Of a stretch of DNA of 64,000 nucleotides, positions 39,110-50,117 are shown piece after piece; the stretch's first letter is position 1, and each line of letters opens with the position of its first letter. The stretch comes from Tillus elongatus (lineage: Eukaryota; Arthropoda; Insecta; Coleoptera; Cleridae): NCBI GenBank assembly GCA_964006375.1, contig OZ023263.1, positions 139,026,673 to 139,090,672 on the forward strand. The letters run 5' to 3'. The notes below the pieces were generated by a model, which saw only the letters and a list, made by a program, of their open reading frames with translations, was not told the origin of the DNA and did no database searches. The translations under genes were made by a program, and so were the position numbers.

Positions 39110-40256
39110 TAACCCTTAGTTGCTTCCCCAGTGGGCGGAAGCTAACCCTTCCCATGCCCCAGAATGCCTTGAAGGAGGTTCTTTCAAGGGCTCTGTAAGA
39201 TGTCGGGTCGATCGAGAAGGCAAGCGTCTGTCCTTTCTCCTCTGCCTTCCTGCTTAGAACCGACCAGTGTTGCGTCCCCAGTTCAGGGTTCTGGATCTTA
39301 AGTCTGCTGATCACCGTCTCCTGCGGGACGGTGTCAGGGATCCGTACGAGGACCTTGCGTCTCTTTGGGAGTTCCTTGGGCTCGACGGCTGTCAAGTCCG
39401 CCCCCTCCTAAATCTGACCGAGGCCACTGATCGTTTTCCGCAGCCAGTCCCGCGACTGCGGGCCGGCACAGGTTGTCCAGAGGATGCCCCCCGTCAGGCG
39501 CGTCTGGTGGAACTGAGGCGGGCTCTCCCCTTCCTGAAGAGAGTCCACCGCAGCTACCACCGCAGCCTGGATCAGGTCCGCCTTCCCCTGGTCTAGCGTG
39601 ACCTCAGGATGGCGTCTGTCAATCACCGCCATCCCGAGGCCCTCCGCAGCCTCCCTGTAAGAGCCAGTCTGCGCCGGTGTTCCGACCTTGGTTCCTTTGG
39701 GAGGTCTGTCTGTAGTAGGCGTGCTAGAGCCAGAGCGCGGCGTCTTCCGACTCGCACTCTCCTCTTGCGCCTTTACAGGCACCCTGGCCCTTTTGGAACG
39801 TCTGTCTGTAGTGGGCGTGCTAGAGTTCGAGCGCGTCCTCTTCTGACCCGCACTCCCCTCCTGCGCCTTTACAGGTTTCTCGACCGTCCAGGTCCCGGCC
39901 GCCATTTTTTGCGCCCTCCGGAGCTTCTTTCTTTGCGCCCCGGAAAGACGCTTGGACTGCCGGGGCAGTCCCTCTACTCTAACAGTAGAGTCCTCACTGG
40001 TGGAGGGGCCCCCAGAGTCCGCGGAGCTCGCCGCCCTCCGGTGGGACCCTGCCTCCAGCTTGGGTGTCGGGGACAGGTCTCTGGCCGAAGCTACCCCCTG
40101 ATCCCCCGTATCTACGGCGGTCGTGGGACCTCCAGAGTCCGCTGCCGCCCACTGGCTCGTCTCCGTTTCCGGGATAGACTCAAGGCACAAGTCTGTAGCC
40201 GGAGCCACTCCTCGAGCCTCATTGGTTTTGGTTTTGTATGTGTTTATTATCTTCAT
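39099..40256 (-). pseudogene. C ORF1 (nucleic-acid-binding protein), one internal stop
   Basis: The frame from the ATG at 40256 gives a 282-codon Ser/Thr/Lys-rich region with two near-identical repeats (each containing RSGSSTPTTDRPPK or a variant). It reaches a folded C-terminal domain, is stopped by TAG at 39408-39410, and continues in the same frame to 39099. The C-terminal part (RKVLVRIPDTVPQETVI...) resembles the insect domain of unknown function often seen in LINE ORF1 proteins. ORF1 products coat element RNA. Confidence 0.78.
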
Positions 40257-40623
40257 GTTGTTCCCACGGGAATGGGGGAAATACTGTCCACACCATCAGA
40301 ACCCCCTGTGTGGTGCAAGGCGGGTTACTCTGAAAGGTTGCCTGGTACTCCAGAGGTTCCGTTCACGACACCATCGCCCTGGTGCCATCCATCCATAGGC
40401 ACGGGTCACGTGACACCGTAGATTGGGGGAATTTAGTTCGACCTCCTTGTCTAGATCCGTCATGTTTAGTTATTAGCAGGGTCACCTCGTGCAGGATGCT
40501 GATTTTTACCGCGCATGACGGTCTTGGGGAAAGCTTCATCTGGAGTTTATGTTATTTCCACTTCCTCAGCTTGCCCCCTGGAGTCCTTTGGCCCGCGACT
40601 CCTTAACCCCTCCTTGAGTGTTT

Positions 40624-41960
40624 CTCTTCTAATTTCTTCTTTCGTAACTGGTAATTGTTCTAATTGATTCATATAAAATATTGAGTCTTCATCCAGTTTA
40701 TTCTCTTGCTTGCATTTCAGATCGAATCTTGACAAAAAATCAGCATTAGCATGTTCTTTGGTATTCCTGTATCTGATTTCGTATTTGAATCCAGCCATGA
40801 AATTTGCGTAATGTAATAATCTTGTTGCAGAGCATGAAGGTAAGTCTTTAGTAGGATGTAATATTCTTGTTAACGGTTTGTTGTCGGTAATTAAAATAAT
40901 TTGTCTTCCATAACAGTATTGAAAAAATTTCTTTAACCCCCATACAATTGCTGTAGCTTCTTTATCAAGTTGGCTGTAGTTATTTTCAGACTTTGTAAGT
41001 GATCGGGATGCAAAAGCTATAGGTTTCTCTCCCTGATCTGTAATGTGTGAAATTACTGCTCCCAACCCATTTGGTGATGCATCTGTTGCTAATAACAGCG
41101 GTAAATCTGGGTTGTAGGGTATTAGCACTTTTGAGCTTGAAATTTCTTTCTTTAACATCTGAAATACCTTTTCACATTCATCCGTCCACTTAAATTTAAC
41201 ATGCTTCTGTAGAAGATAGTTTAATGGATGTAACTTTGCTGCAAGGTTTGGTAAAAATTTCTGGTAATAATTTATCATGCCTAGTAGAACTCTTAATTCA
41301 TTTACGTTCTTTGGAGTTTGACTTTTCACAATAGCCTCGACTTTATCAGGCATTGGTCGAATACCTGTACTGTCAATGATATGACCTAAGTATCTTATTG
41401 AGCGCTGCGAAAACTGGCATTTCGATTTGTTCAAATGTAAGTTGTTTTCTTAACCTTTTAAAAACTTTTTCTAAATTATGTAGTAAGTCTGGATATGTAG
41501 TACCTTTGACAACAATATCATCAAAGAAACAAGCAACTTCTGGTAAATCTTGAAGTACTTGATCCATAAAACGTTGCCACACATTTGGAGCTATTTTTAT
41601 TCCAAACATGAGTCTTTTGACTTTGAATATACCTTTATGTGTACTGATGGCTTGTATCATGGAGCTGTTTTCATCTGCTTTCAAATGTAAGTAAGCTTGG
41701 TTAATATCTAAAGTGCAAAAATAGTTTCCTCCACTCATCTTAGCGAATATGCCTTGTACTTTTGGAATTGGATAATTATCATCTTTAATAAATTTATTTA
41801 CTGTGGCTTTGTAATCGGCGCACAACCTTATCTCGCCATTGCTTTTCACTACAGGTACTATTGGACTACCCCACGATGAGTAATTCACCTTTTCTATTAT
41901 TTTCAGCTTCTCTAGTCGATGTATCTCTTCTTCGATTCTAGACTGTAAAGCGTATGGCAC
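40624..41960 (-). pseudogene. pol: B reverse transcriptase and RNase H, disrupted
   Basis: 41960-41373 begins within RT: ALQSRIEEEIHRLEKLKII, DINQAYLHL (first Asp) and the active site FFDDIVV. A frameshift near 41430 moves to 41434-40624. That part carries YLGHIIDSTGIRP, RNase H with LLATDASPNGLGAVI, DKEATAIVWGLKKF and the NADFLSRF block, and then a VTKEEI linker cut by LINE C at 40610. Catalytic residues remain, but the frameshift and insertion make it dead. Confidence 0.9.
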
Positions 41961-42443
41961 TGGTCTAGGTCAAATAAATATAGGAGTGCAGGTTTCTTCA
42001 ATTTTTATTGAGCACTGTAAGTTCGGTACTTCCCCAACTTCTGTTGAAAATATATCTTCATTTTTCGCAAGTAGATTAGTTAAAGCTGTATCGGAATCAA
42101 CTTGTAAAACAGAGTGGATTTGGTTTATTTCTTACCAGTCAAGCTTCAGTTTTCGTAACCAATCTCTTCCAAATATAGCATCAACATTCTTTTGTATTAC
42201 GTAAAGATTTCCTTGGGCAACTTGACCTTTGTATTTAATTTGTACGTTACAAGTTCATAATGGTTTAATAATTTCTCCAGTGTAAGTTCTGAGCTTTATT
42301 TCTGTATGGTTTAAGTGCTTATTTGGGCAAATTTCTTTAAATTTCTTGTAAGAAACTGTAGAGACTGCTGCACCGGTATCAAGTTCCATAGTGCATTTAT
42401 TGTTATCTATAGCTAAGTCAATATTAATCTTCTGAGTGTTCAA
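41961..42443 (-). pseudogene. B aspartic protease and linker to RT, with stops
   Basis: The ATG at 42443 begins the frame. CTMELDTGAAVSTVS holds the catalytic DTGA loop. The same frame continues through three stops (near 42255, 42132 and 41973) into RT. Between them the FGRDWL block typical of the protease C-terminus is readable. Protease matures the Gag-Pol precursor. Confidence 0.82.
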
Positions 42444-42512
42444 AAAATTTACTGCAAGTATATTTATTGTAAAAATTTTTGAATTATCTTCTCTGTCATC
42501 CAGTTCTGAAAT

Positions 42513-43442
42513 TTAATGTAGTTTAGATGAGTTTTTCTTCAAACATACTTTGTTAACATGTCCATTTTTCTTGCAATTTGTACAAAATAAGTTTTTACTT
42601 TTGCATTCAGGAGACTTATGATTAGTTCTCCTGCATTTGAAACATTTCCCCCATATCTCTTCTGGAATCTTTGTAGTAGACCTTGATTCTTTTGATTTAT
42701 AATTTTTATGTTCATTTTTATAATTATTTTTATTACTTTTAACTTTATTTATATAATTTATTTGATCGGCAGGCTTGCTCATTTGCTTGCTTTCTAGCTT
42801 TGAAGATTCAATAGACACTGCTACTTTTACTGCATCGTCAAAAGTAATGTTTGAGCTTTGTTGTAATAATCTTTCTCTAATATCATTATCTCTAACCCCT
42901 CTTATGAACTGAGTTCTCAAATGAGTATTTATGGTAGATCTTGAGCAATGCTCGCACGTGAAATTACAATTTGTAGTTAATTTCTTTAATTCAGCTTGAA
43001 AATTTGAAATTGTCTCTCCTTCATGTTGTATTCGAGATGCAAATTTGTGTTGTTCGGACACTATGCTTGGTTTTGGACACAAGTGGTCTCGAAGAAGTAT
43101 CATAATTTCTTGAAATTTCTTTGCTTTTGGAGGATCTGGTGCTGTAAGGCTCGTTAGAGTATGATAAGATTTCGGTCCAAGACAGCTGATCAGTATTTGA
43201 ACACATTTCTTATCATTTTGTGGTGTATCATCTGTTAAACCTCTAAGTTCTAAATAATTCTCAAGCCTTTGTAAATAAGAGTCGAAAGTTTCACTAGTTT
43301 CATCAAATGGTTGCAAATTTGTTCCTTGTAAATTGGTTTTCGTAATGCCACCTTGCCTGGATTGTAATAATTCAGTCTGTAATCTGTTGTTGTTACTTAT
43401 TTCAGTAATAGCTTGCGTCAGCTTCCCTAAAAGTTGCTCCAT
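42513..43442 (-). CDS. gag: B Gag protein
   Basis: Intact 309-codon frame from ATG 43442. The N-terminal half is a helical capsid-type domain (FDETSETFDSYLQRLENYL to about residue 200). A Lys/Asn-rich linker follows, then two CCHC zinc knuckles, CFKCRRTNHKSPEC and CTNCKKNGHVNKVC, near residues 265-300. The protein would coat element RNA and form the particle. The next frame (protease) begins 70 bp on. This and the integrase core are the only unbroken genes of B. Confidence 0.9.
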   Translation of the reverse strand: MEQLLGKLTQAITEISNNNRLQTELLQSRQGGITKTNLQGTNLQPFDETSETFDSYLQRLENYLELRGLTDDTPQNDKKCVQILISCLGPKSYHTLTSLTAPDPPKAKKFQEIMILLRDHLCPKPSIVSEQHKFASRIQHEGETISNFQAELKKLTTNCNFTCEHCSRSTINTHLRTQFIRGVRDNDIRERLLQQSSNITFDDAVKVAVSIESSKLESKQMSKPADQINYINKVKSNKNNYKNEHKNYKSKESRSTTKIPEEIWGKCFKCRRTNHKSPECKSKNLFCTNCKKNGHVNKVCLKKNSSKLH

Positions 43443-43902
43443 TTTTTTATTTTTTTATTTGCAGGACATTAGAAGGAAAAAGGAACGCCTAGAGGGCTAT
43501 CAAGGCGATTTTTTTTAGGTTATGGGAGGCCCCTGATTCATAGGTTATGTAATAAGGGTTAAATCGGGTTTGGTACGGCGTCGTAAGTCGTCCAGATTGC
43601 GTTATTTGTGTATCTTGATAATATAACCAATTGCAGTTGAAGTAACCAGTTTTAAGTAAAATAAAACGATATGGCAACAACGCACAATTTTTGTGTAAAA
43701 TGGATTGCAGGCGATTCTGTTTCCTACGTAGGCCGCTACGATCGTACTTATTGTAGATGTGGAAAACTTCTGCTAAATATTTGCTTGTGCAAGTAAATCA
43801 CATATGTAAAAGCCCTAATGTAATATGTAGTGTATTTTTATTAAATAGAGTAAATGCTTGACTTACAGATTTCGTAAATAGAGTATTATTTACCCTGTTT
43901 CT

Positions 43903-43920
43903 ATCCCATCCTCGTCGCCA
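43903..43920 (-). promoter_or_regulatory. Primer-binding site of B
   Basis: On the element strand tggcgacgaggatgggat begins 4 nt inside the 5' LTR, starting with the TGG expected opposite a tRNA CCA end. The tRNA species is not assigned. Confidence 0.75.
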
Positions 43921-43924
43921 TTTC

Positions 43925-44190
43925 TGTTATGTCTTTGACGAAGTGATTAAACAAGACGAATAACAGAACTACTAATTCTTTATTGCTACAACTAACATAA
44001 ATAACGATTCGTGAACTAGTGAATATAACGTAAATTAAATATGTAATTTTAAATGATTATGTACGTTTGTAAAACAATGAGCTGCACTTCCACAACACAA
44101 CCTTCGTAGAGGTACCACCTTCTATCTTTCTTCTCTTCTCCAATGTTGCCGGCTGAAAAGTCCTATCTCAAACTGGTGACATATGTAACA
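43925..44190 (-). repeat. 5' LTR of B
   Basis: 266 bp, tgttat...gtaaca; partner of 33831-34094. Confidence 0.95.
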
Positions 44191-44606
44191 AGAGTGAAAA
44201 AGAAATAGAACAATTCTACAATGAAATTCAACAAGCTCTAGACGTCACAAAGGACAGGGATATAACGATAATAATGGGAGACTTCAACGCAAAAATTGGA
44301 AAGGGGAAAGTAGAATATATCATTGGTGATTTTGGTTTGGGCACAAGATATGAAAGGGGGGATAGATTGTCACAGTTCTGTCAAGAGCAAGACAAGGTAA
44401 TTTCAAACACATACTTTAAACTGCCTGATTGGAGACTTTATACTTGGAAATCACCCGCTGATAACACCAAACACACAGTTAGGAATCAAATTGATTACGT
44501 GTTAATCAATAAACAATATCGAAACTCCATAGTGTCGGCTAAAGCCTATCCTGGAGCAGATGCAGCAACAGACCATAATCCAGTAATAGTAAGGCTAGGA
44601 GTTTGA
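44191..44606 (+). pseudogene. A endonuclease, C-terminal half
   Basis: Resumes the endonuclease interrupted at 33830, starting at the second copy of the agagt duplication. IIMGDFNAKIGKG carries the catalytic Asp-x-Asn block. IDYVLINKQYRN and DHNPVIVRLG carry the final Asp-His pair. The frame ends in a stop at 44604-44606, earlier than the fused endonuclease-RT of an active RTE. Confidence 0.9.
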
Positions 44607-44682
44607 TTGAAGAAGCCAAAATCCCAACAAAACAAAAAACATCTGCAAACCTTAAAACTCTAAAGGCCCAATAATAAGAGAT

Positions 44683-46678
44683 CAATTGACCAAGAATATT
44701 AATAACGAACTAGGTAAGATCAGAGTTAAACCGAATGAAGATCCAAACATAATATGGGATACCATCAAAACCACGATAACGACTTCAACAAAAGAGTTAC
44801 TGCAGACAAAGAATACTGTTCGCAAACAAAAACCATGGATAATTGACGAAATGTTAGAACTAATGGAAGAAAGAATAACGTACAAAAACATAGACAACAA
44901 TGCATATAACCGTATACATAGTGAGATAAGAAAAAGAATATGTGAAGCCAAAAAAAAATGATACACAGAAAAATGTGCGGAAATAGAAGACTTAATAGTG
45001 AAACACGATGATCTTAACCTCTAAAAAAAATAGGGAAGTAGCTGGTATAAAAAGGCGAAACTAAATCAATATCTTGCTAGACAGAGATGGCAAAATAATC
45101 CCAGACACTGTAGGGAGACTAGCAAGATGGAAGGAGTACATCTAGGAACTATTCGACGATGACAGACAACAAGAAATAGTAGAAGAAGACACAGAAAGAG
45201 AGTTGGGCCCAACAATAACAAAGGAAGAAGTAATGCATGCAGTAAAAATGGCAAAATCTAATAAATCTCCAGGCCCGACGAAATTCCAGCGGAAATAATT
45301 AAACTAATCACAGAGGATCAAATGGACATATTGATGGAAATATTTAACACAGTATATAACACAGGAATTGTTCCCTGTGAATGGCTTAGATCGACCTTCA
45401 TTACATTACCAAAAAAGATTAACGCAAAAGAATGTAGCGACCACCGAACCATGAGTCTAATGAGTCACGCTTTCAAAATATTCCTAAAGATAATACATCA
45501 GAGAATTTTTAGGAAATTAGAATAAGATATTAGCGAAACCCAATTTGGCTTCAGAAATGCAATGGGAACAAGAGAAGACTTGTTTGCCTTTAATGTGTTG
45601 ACTCAAAGATGTATGGACATCAATCAACCGTTGTATGTCTATTTTCTTGACTACAATAAAGCATTTGATAGAGTCCGCCACAACCACCTTATTCAATTGC
45701 TTAAAAGAAAAAATATAGACATGAAAGATATTAGAATAATAAATAATTTATACCACAGCCAGACGGCCAATATCAAAGTGGATAATGAACTCTCAGAAGA
45801 AGTAAAAATAAAACGTGGTGATGTGTACTATCGCCGCTATTATTTAATCTTTACTCGAGAAATAATTCAGAGAGCGCTGGAGGAAACAATAGGAGTAAAG
45901 GTTAATGAAATACCCATTAACAATATCCGGTATGCAGACGACACCATACTCATTGTCGAAACAATAGAAGATTTACAGAGCTTAGTAGAGCCAGTAGTGA
46001 GGAGAGCGGACTTACCTTAATTATCAAAAAGACCAAATTTATGACCATTACAAAATCAGTTCAGCAACAGGAAAACCCATGGAGGACAGGTAGAGAAAGT
46101 CAGTAAGTACAAATATATTTGGGAACAACTGTCAATGTAAATAATGAAGTACACTGAAGAAATTAAATCAAGAATTGGATAAGCCAGAACCATTTAATAG
46201 AATGAGAAGCGTGTTATGCACTAGATATCTTAACATACAACTTAGATTCAGAATATTGAGGTGCTACGTTTTCTCGGTGCTGCTATATGGGATGGAATCC
46301 TGGACGTTAAAGAAAGATATAAGTGATCGACTGGAAGCATTTGAGATGTGATCATATAGAAGGATATTAAGGATAAGTTGGGTAGACATGGTAACAAATG
46401 AAGAGGTACTGGGAAGAATGAGAAAAGAAAAGGAAATATTGAACACAATTAAAATAAGGAAGCTGCAATATCTGGGCCACGTGATGAGAGGAGAGAAATA
46501 TGTATTCTTGCAGAATATTATACAGGGAAACATACAGGGAAAAAGAAGCAGAGGAAGAAGACGCATTTCCTGGTTAAATAACCTGAGAAAATGGTACAAC
46601 TGTAGTTCTGTTGAGTTGTTCAGAGCTGCAGCATCAAAAGTGAGAATAGCCATGATGATAGCCAACCTTCTAAGTTGA
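44683..46678 (+). pseudogene. A reverse transcriptase, disrupted
   Basis: 44683-44961 is the endonuclease-RT linker. RT blocks follow in several frames. Near 45200-45290 KSNKSPGP is cut by a frameshift, and 45322-45525 has the fingers region. 45562-46020 has YFLDYNKAFDRVRH (catalytic Asp) and IRYADDTILIVET (active site), with damage between them near 45825. The thumb and C-terminal region (46020-46678) has stops at about 46138 and 46349 but retains YGMESWTLK and YLGHVMRGE, typical RTE/BovB C-terminal blocks. Confidence 0.9.
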
Positions 46679-46712
46679 GATGGCACTTGAAGAAGAAGAA
46701 GAACCTTGGGTA

Positions 46713-48022
46713 AATGTCCATAACGACTACTCGGAGAAGCAGTGGACTAACTCCAAGAAAGAAAATAAAACTAAAAGTAATCGAATATTGAAAGTCTATA
46801 TAAAAAAAAACAGTCCCCAACTTTAGTACCGACTATTCAAGTAAATAACCGACTTATGAGTCCCAAAGAATTATTTAATACGTGGTAAACTGTGAAACAA
46901 GCAGTTAAAACTCTTCAAACAAGTCGCTCCTAAAGTGGAACTGACCTAAAAATTATTTAACCCAAATTTTGGTAAAATATGAAACCAGCAATTAAAACTC
47001 TCCAAACAAGTCGCTCCTAAAATTGAACTGACCTGGAAAATTATTTAAAACAAATTTGGTAAACTATGAAACCAGCACGGAAAACCCTCCAAACAAGTCG
47101 TTCCTAAAAATGGAACCGACTTGGAAAATTATTTAAAACCAACTTGGTAACATATGAAACCAGCAATAATAACTCTCCAAACAAGTCGCTCCTAAAGAGG
47201 AACTGACCTGAAGAATTACTTAAAATAAATTTTGGTAAAATACGAAACCAGTAATTAAAGCTCTCCAAAGAGAGATAGAGAAAATGTTTTTCCCCCGAAT
47301 GAGAATAATTATATCCTAGCTAGTTATTTATATTTATATTTATTTCGCCCTGAAAACCTGTAAATTTGCTGAAAAAAAATAGCCTCACAAAACATTTATA
47401 CCTTATCTAATTAGGTTTACATCTATTCCGCCCTGAAAACCTATAACCTCGCTGAAAAATTCAAACCCCCTAACTATTTCACAAGTAAAACTTAAATAAA
47501 CAGTCTAGTGGCTCTTCAAAACTTAGCTATAGGGTCCTAGTCATTCTAAACTTCATCTATGTTCCCTCCACAAATATTTTTTTTCTAAAATAAACAAAGG
47601 TCAAGATTGACTTTCACCCTAAATCTTGTGTCCCCTGTTGTTCAGAGAACAGGAATGGTCTTCAGAAGGGCCGTAATAGACGTACAAACATAATTGTTAA
47701 AAACACAAAAATAATAATTAAAAGTAGTTCAGTTTAGTTCTTTACAGCAAGGAATGTAAATATTGCAAATAATTAGAGGTCAAGTCATTAGTTTGACGAC
47801 CCTATTCCTCCAATAAATATCCTAACGCTCCCGTTAACACTTGTTTTAATATAAATGTCTTTCTAAGCCTAACGTAAGTCCCAATTACTACGCGGTTTCG
47901 CTCATCTATTCCCCTAAATAAAATTAACAAAAAATTCCTAATATCCCTTTTGACGCAAGGCTTAGCGTTTACTTGGCAGCTGTATCAACGTGTTAATTTA
48001 CCCAAGTAGGTATAGATTAGGC
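46713..48022 (-). other. 5' leader of E
   Basis: Non-coding sequence lying between LINE A and element G. It belongs to E because E gag starts on the other side of A and the E primer site lies on the other side of G. Contains the 87-bp tandem array. Confidence 0.7.
46870..47275. repeat. 87-bp tandem repeat, about 4.5 units
   Basis: The block aacaagtcgctcct recurs with aagtcg at 46921, 47008, 47095 and 47183 (spacing 87, 87, 88). Each unit also has gaacygacctgg-type and tggtaaaatatgaaaccagc blocks. It lies in the leader of E. Confidence 0.92.
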
Positions 48023-48065
48023 ATTCTGGGCCCACCGCCACACCGCCAGCCACTGCGTCGGCGTG
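48023..48065 (+). repeat. Outer part of the left inverted repeat of G
   Basis: Matches the reverse complement of 61205-61241 apart from a 10-bp insertion (cacaccgcc region) and C-to-T changes. Element D follows directly. Confidence 0.8.
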
Positions 48066-48397
48066 AGTTTGGATAGTGCCCTTTTGGCACTTCAAAACAA
48101 AAAAACTTTATTTCGAAATTACAACAAGTTTAATTATAATTCTAAAACAAAGGAGAAATACACGATGTTTAATGTTGAAACACTCGTAATAAATTCTAAC
48201 ATAATATTGTCTCTTACTTGTATATATAAAGTCAAACATGCTTAGCTAACATTATAAAATAAAACAACTTAAACTAAATAATTATGATGACTATGATTAT
48301 TCAGCGGTTTCAGTACTTCCGCGTTGAACGACTGCTTCGATCCTATTACTCTACTGACACGAGATATCAGTATAGCATTATACAGGGTGCTGTAACT
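48066..48397 (-). repeat. 3' LTR of D
   Basis: 332 bp, identical to 55659-55990. On the element strand it contains a tttatatata TATA-like stretch and an aataaa polyadenylation-type signal near its outer end. Confidence 0.96.
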
Positions 48398-48405
48398 CCT
48401 CCCTT
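48398..48405 (-). promoter_or_regulatory. Polypurine tract of D
   Basis: Element strand aagggagg directly precedes the 3' LTR. Confidence 0.8.
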
Positions 48406-48426
48406 GCCAGATGAGATTTAGGGTAC

Positions 48427-50064
48427 CTAAATCTTGAAATTGATGTCCTCCAGGGGAACTTCGTGGGTCTTCTTAAGTTCGTTGACGATTTTGGACTCGA
48501 CGGCGGAACTGGTTATTCTGTCTTTAAATTTCCAAAAACAGAAACATGCTACTGTTAATAAAAGAACACAAACAGTTAAAGTAAAAACACTAATCGAAGT
48601 ATGAATTACAGGAACACTTATTGTTTGTAGTAACTCCTTCTGATGCTGTAGTTGGGATTTCACTAAATTCAATTCATCTAAATTTATAGATTCTAGATGT
48701 AAAGGCACAATGTTAAGTTTTGAGTTCATGGACAGTTCACTAAATTTGAGTTCGGGTAACGGCACATAGAAAAGTTTTTTAATGTCAGATTGATGAGAAC
48801 TTACTGTTTGTCCTTTGATTTTTACCTCACAGCCTTCTTCTATTTTTACCAGATAACTACCATCTATGGCCATGATTTTACGGTCATCGCTGCATCTGTA
48901 GTTGACTATATTTTCTACTGGAGAGATGATAATCCATTTACTTTCGCTGATCTTCTGAATCTTCACATCTTCTATTAACATTTGGTGATGCTCACAATTG
49001 TTATACTGGGTGGAGAACTTTATTAATTGTATTTCACAAGGGCTGTTTGGACTGATGTGATTCATTGTTTGAGCTTGACACAGGAATTCAGTTGGTCGGA
49101 CCTCTCGACATGGTCCATCATGGAGTTTGTAATTTTCATCATTCAAGGAAAGGTATTTTGAATGGGGAATTAATGTTAGAAATGTGTGGGTCAAACTATT
49201 ACGAATGGGAAAGGCATATAAATGATAGTAATCGTAATATGCTGACTCAACCAAAGGTACATCTAAAATGAATGTTAACTGAGTGGTTTTGTAATAGCTT
49301 TTAATAGTAATTATTTCTTCATAAAGGGCCATATTATCTATATTTACCTTATATGGCAAATTTCTTTTATGTCTTTGAATTTTATTAAGCTCTATCAATA
49401 AATCATCTGTTTCTAAAATAGAGGGATGCATTGTCTTTAATTTAGCAAACGTTATTGCATTAACTAAAGTCTACAAAATATTTTTAATTCCCGTTATTTC
49501 GGTAATTAACTGAACAAAGAGCATCTGAGCTATGATTACTATGTCCATGTAATCCTGTCTTAAGTCTTCAGCTTCAAAATTTTTCGTTAGAAATTCAATA
49601 CGGTCTGCTATCTTTTTTTGATTGTTAGTCAAAATGTAAACTGTTTGATTAAATTTGGTAATAGCGGTTTCTGTTAGTGACATTTGATTTTTTTGAATTA
49701 TTTCTAATTTATTTTGGTTACTAGTTAGCTCTAAAATTGTTGAGTCATAACGTTTAGCATCATTATCATCTAAATTTCCTGTGATTGACTTAATTACTGT
49801 TCCGAGTCCGTTTATCAAACCTCTCTTTTTTCGATTTAAACCTGATGGTATAATTTGTTTGAAAATTTTGTTAGTTTCACTTATTTCATGGAATAACACA
49901 TTTTGAGAGTTTCGTAGTTCTTCATAATAGGATTCATTATAAGGGGAGTTTTGTATAGAGATGTTTAGGTGATAGGATGTGTTTTGTAAAAAGTCAAAGT
50001 CTTGTAAAAGTGGTTGTAGTTCAATCGTTCTAATCAATGTCCATTTATCAATTGCGTTTTGCAT
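48427..50064 (-). pseudogene. env: D envelope glycoprotein (env), one internal stop
   Basis: One reading frame interrupted by a single TAG at 49471-49473: 197 codons before it and 334 (from the first Met) after it. The surface part is followed by a basic RKKR cleavage motif (about residue 78) and a Gly-rich hydrophobic fusion-peptide-like stretch. Helical heptad-like sequence follows, then a Cys-bearing ectodomain, and near the C-terminus one strong membrane segment (TLTVCVLLLTVACFCFW) with a short cytoplasmic tail. This layout matches errantivirus Env proteins, related to baculovirus F proteins, which mediate membrane fusion. In-frame codons just upstream of 50064 encode a hydrophobic LFLTHVLGQ, so the true start probably uses a splice. 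The stop makes this copy non-functional as read. Confidence 0.88.
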
Positions 50065-50117
50065 AGTTCCTATTTTTAGGGGTAGCAGTCCAGGGTTGTC
50101 ATTCAGTCTGTTAAACT

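Larger units (their letters stand above)
35384..40610 (-). mobile_element. C: full-length RNase-H-bearing LINE inserted in B
   Basis: The sequence tccttgagtg plus up to three T flanks both ends (35371-35383 and 40611-40623), a 10-13-bp target duplication. The 3' end is 35390 followed by a T run on the plus strand (poly-A on the element strand). About 5.2 kb long, with ORF1, endonuclease, reverse transcriptase and RNase H in order. The RT and RNase H combination suggests the I/LOA group; I cannot fix the clade. A 45-bp tail copy of the same family is at 16782-16844. Confidence 0.95.
33831..44190 (-). mobile_element. B: Ty3/gypsy element (Mag-like), interrupted by LINE C
   Basis: LTRs 33831-34094 and 43925-44190 begin tgttat and end gtaaca and differ by one substitution and one 2-bp indel. 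The flanking duplication is agagt (33826-33830 and 44191-44195). The element-strand order is 5' LTR, primer site, gag, protease, RT, RNase H (interrupted by C), integrase, polypurine tract, 3' LTR. Without C it is about 5.1 kb. It lies inside the endonuclease of LINE A. The RT/RNase H sequence resembles the Mag-type lineage (K02A2.6-like proteins), judged from memory of conserved blocks. Confidence 0.95.
33069..46701 (+). mobile_element. A: full-length RTE-type LINE, interrupted by B
   Basis: Flanked by aaccttgggta on both sides (33058-33068 and 46702-46712), an 11-bp target duplication. The 3' end is a short (GAA)n tail (46688-46701), as RTE elements have. Without B it is about 3.27 kb, the size of a complete RTE. 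The 5' part (33069-33480) is GC-rich and non-coding, with a 14-G run at 33457-33470. It encodes an endonuclease and reverse transcriptase and no RNase H. It lies in the leader of E, in the opposite orientation. Confidence 0.92.

Noticed and set aside
36458..40421. Plus-strand frames of 100-270 codons
   Set aside because: Antisense to the GC-rich coding region of LINE C, with no protein-like motifs.
45030..45048. gggaagtagctgg inside LINE A as another J-type repeat
   Set aside because: A single isolated near-match inside LINE coding sequence; coincidence is likely.
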